From NCBI GenBank assembly GCA_946055365.1, contig CAMGFM010000121.1, positions 1 through 5,083 on the forward strand: 5,083 nucleotides of DNA. Direction: 5' to 3'. Shown piece by piece: positions 5,076 through 5,083 of the stretch. Below the pieces are notes generated by a model that saw only the letters and a list, made by a program, of their open reading frames with translations, did no database searches and was not told the origin of the DNA. Source of the stretch: an uncultured Prevotella sp. GTDB taxonomy: Bacteria; Bacteroidota; Bacteroidia; Bacteroidales; Bacteroidaceae. Position 1 is the stretch's first letter. Each line of letters opens with the position of its first letter. Both the position numbers and the translations under genes were made by a program.

Positions 5076-5083
5076 CATATACA

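Overview
The window looks like a chromosomal segment from a member of the Bacteroidales, most likely the Prevotella group. The evidence is the protein sequences (a MetH that stops before the reactivation domain, SmpB upstream of MetH, a DMP19/DUF4375 protein), A-rich gene leaders without strong Shine-Dalgarno sites, and two good matches to the Bacteroidetes promoter (TTTG, about 20 nt, TAnnTTTG). The Prevotella-level assignment is an inference and was not tested by a search.

All four recognisable genes lie on the minus strand, so in transcription order they run from right to left. At the right edge (about 5007-5075) two divergent Bacteroidetes-type promoters sit back to back. One reads left into a DMP19/DUF4375 gene (4494-5000). 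The other reads right, out of the window, to a gene that cannot be seen. A spacer of about 300 bp (4196-4493) holds a four-unit array of degenerate 21-22 bp repeats, a stem-loop and a GC-rich palindrome. Then come smpB (3716-4195), a 102-bp gap with a cluster of inverted repeats, and metH (857-3613). A spacer of about 600 bp (251-856) follows, with a second four-unit array of the same repeat family and several palindromes. Finally the first 83 codons of a type I methionine aminopeptidase (map) run off the left edge.

The functions are mostly housekeeping. MetH makes methionine from homocysteine using cobalamin, Map trims the initiator methionine from new proteins, and SmpB acts with tmRNA to rescue stalled ribosomes. 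smpB and metH may share a transcript; map is separated from metH by a long spacer. The DMP19-like protein is very acidic (38 Asp/Glu against 15 Lys/Arg) and its role here is unknown.

I see no mobile element, CRISPR array, tRNA or rRNA, and no new multi-gene system. The least explained signal is the pair of matched intergenic repeat arrays, whose units recur about every two helical turns. The divergent promoter region and the structured smpB-metH gap come next.
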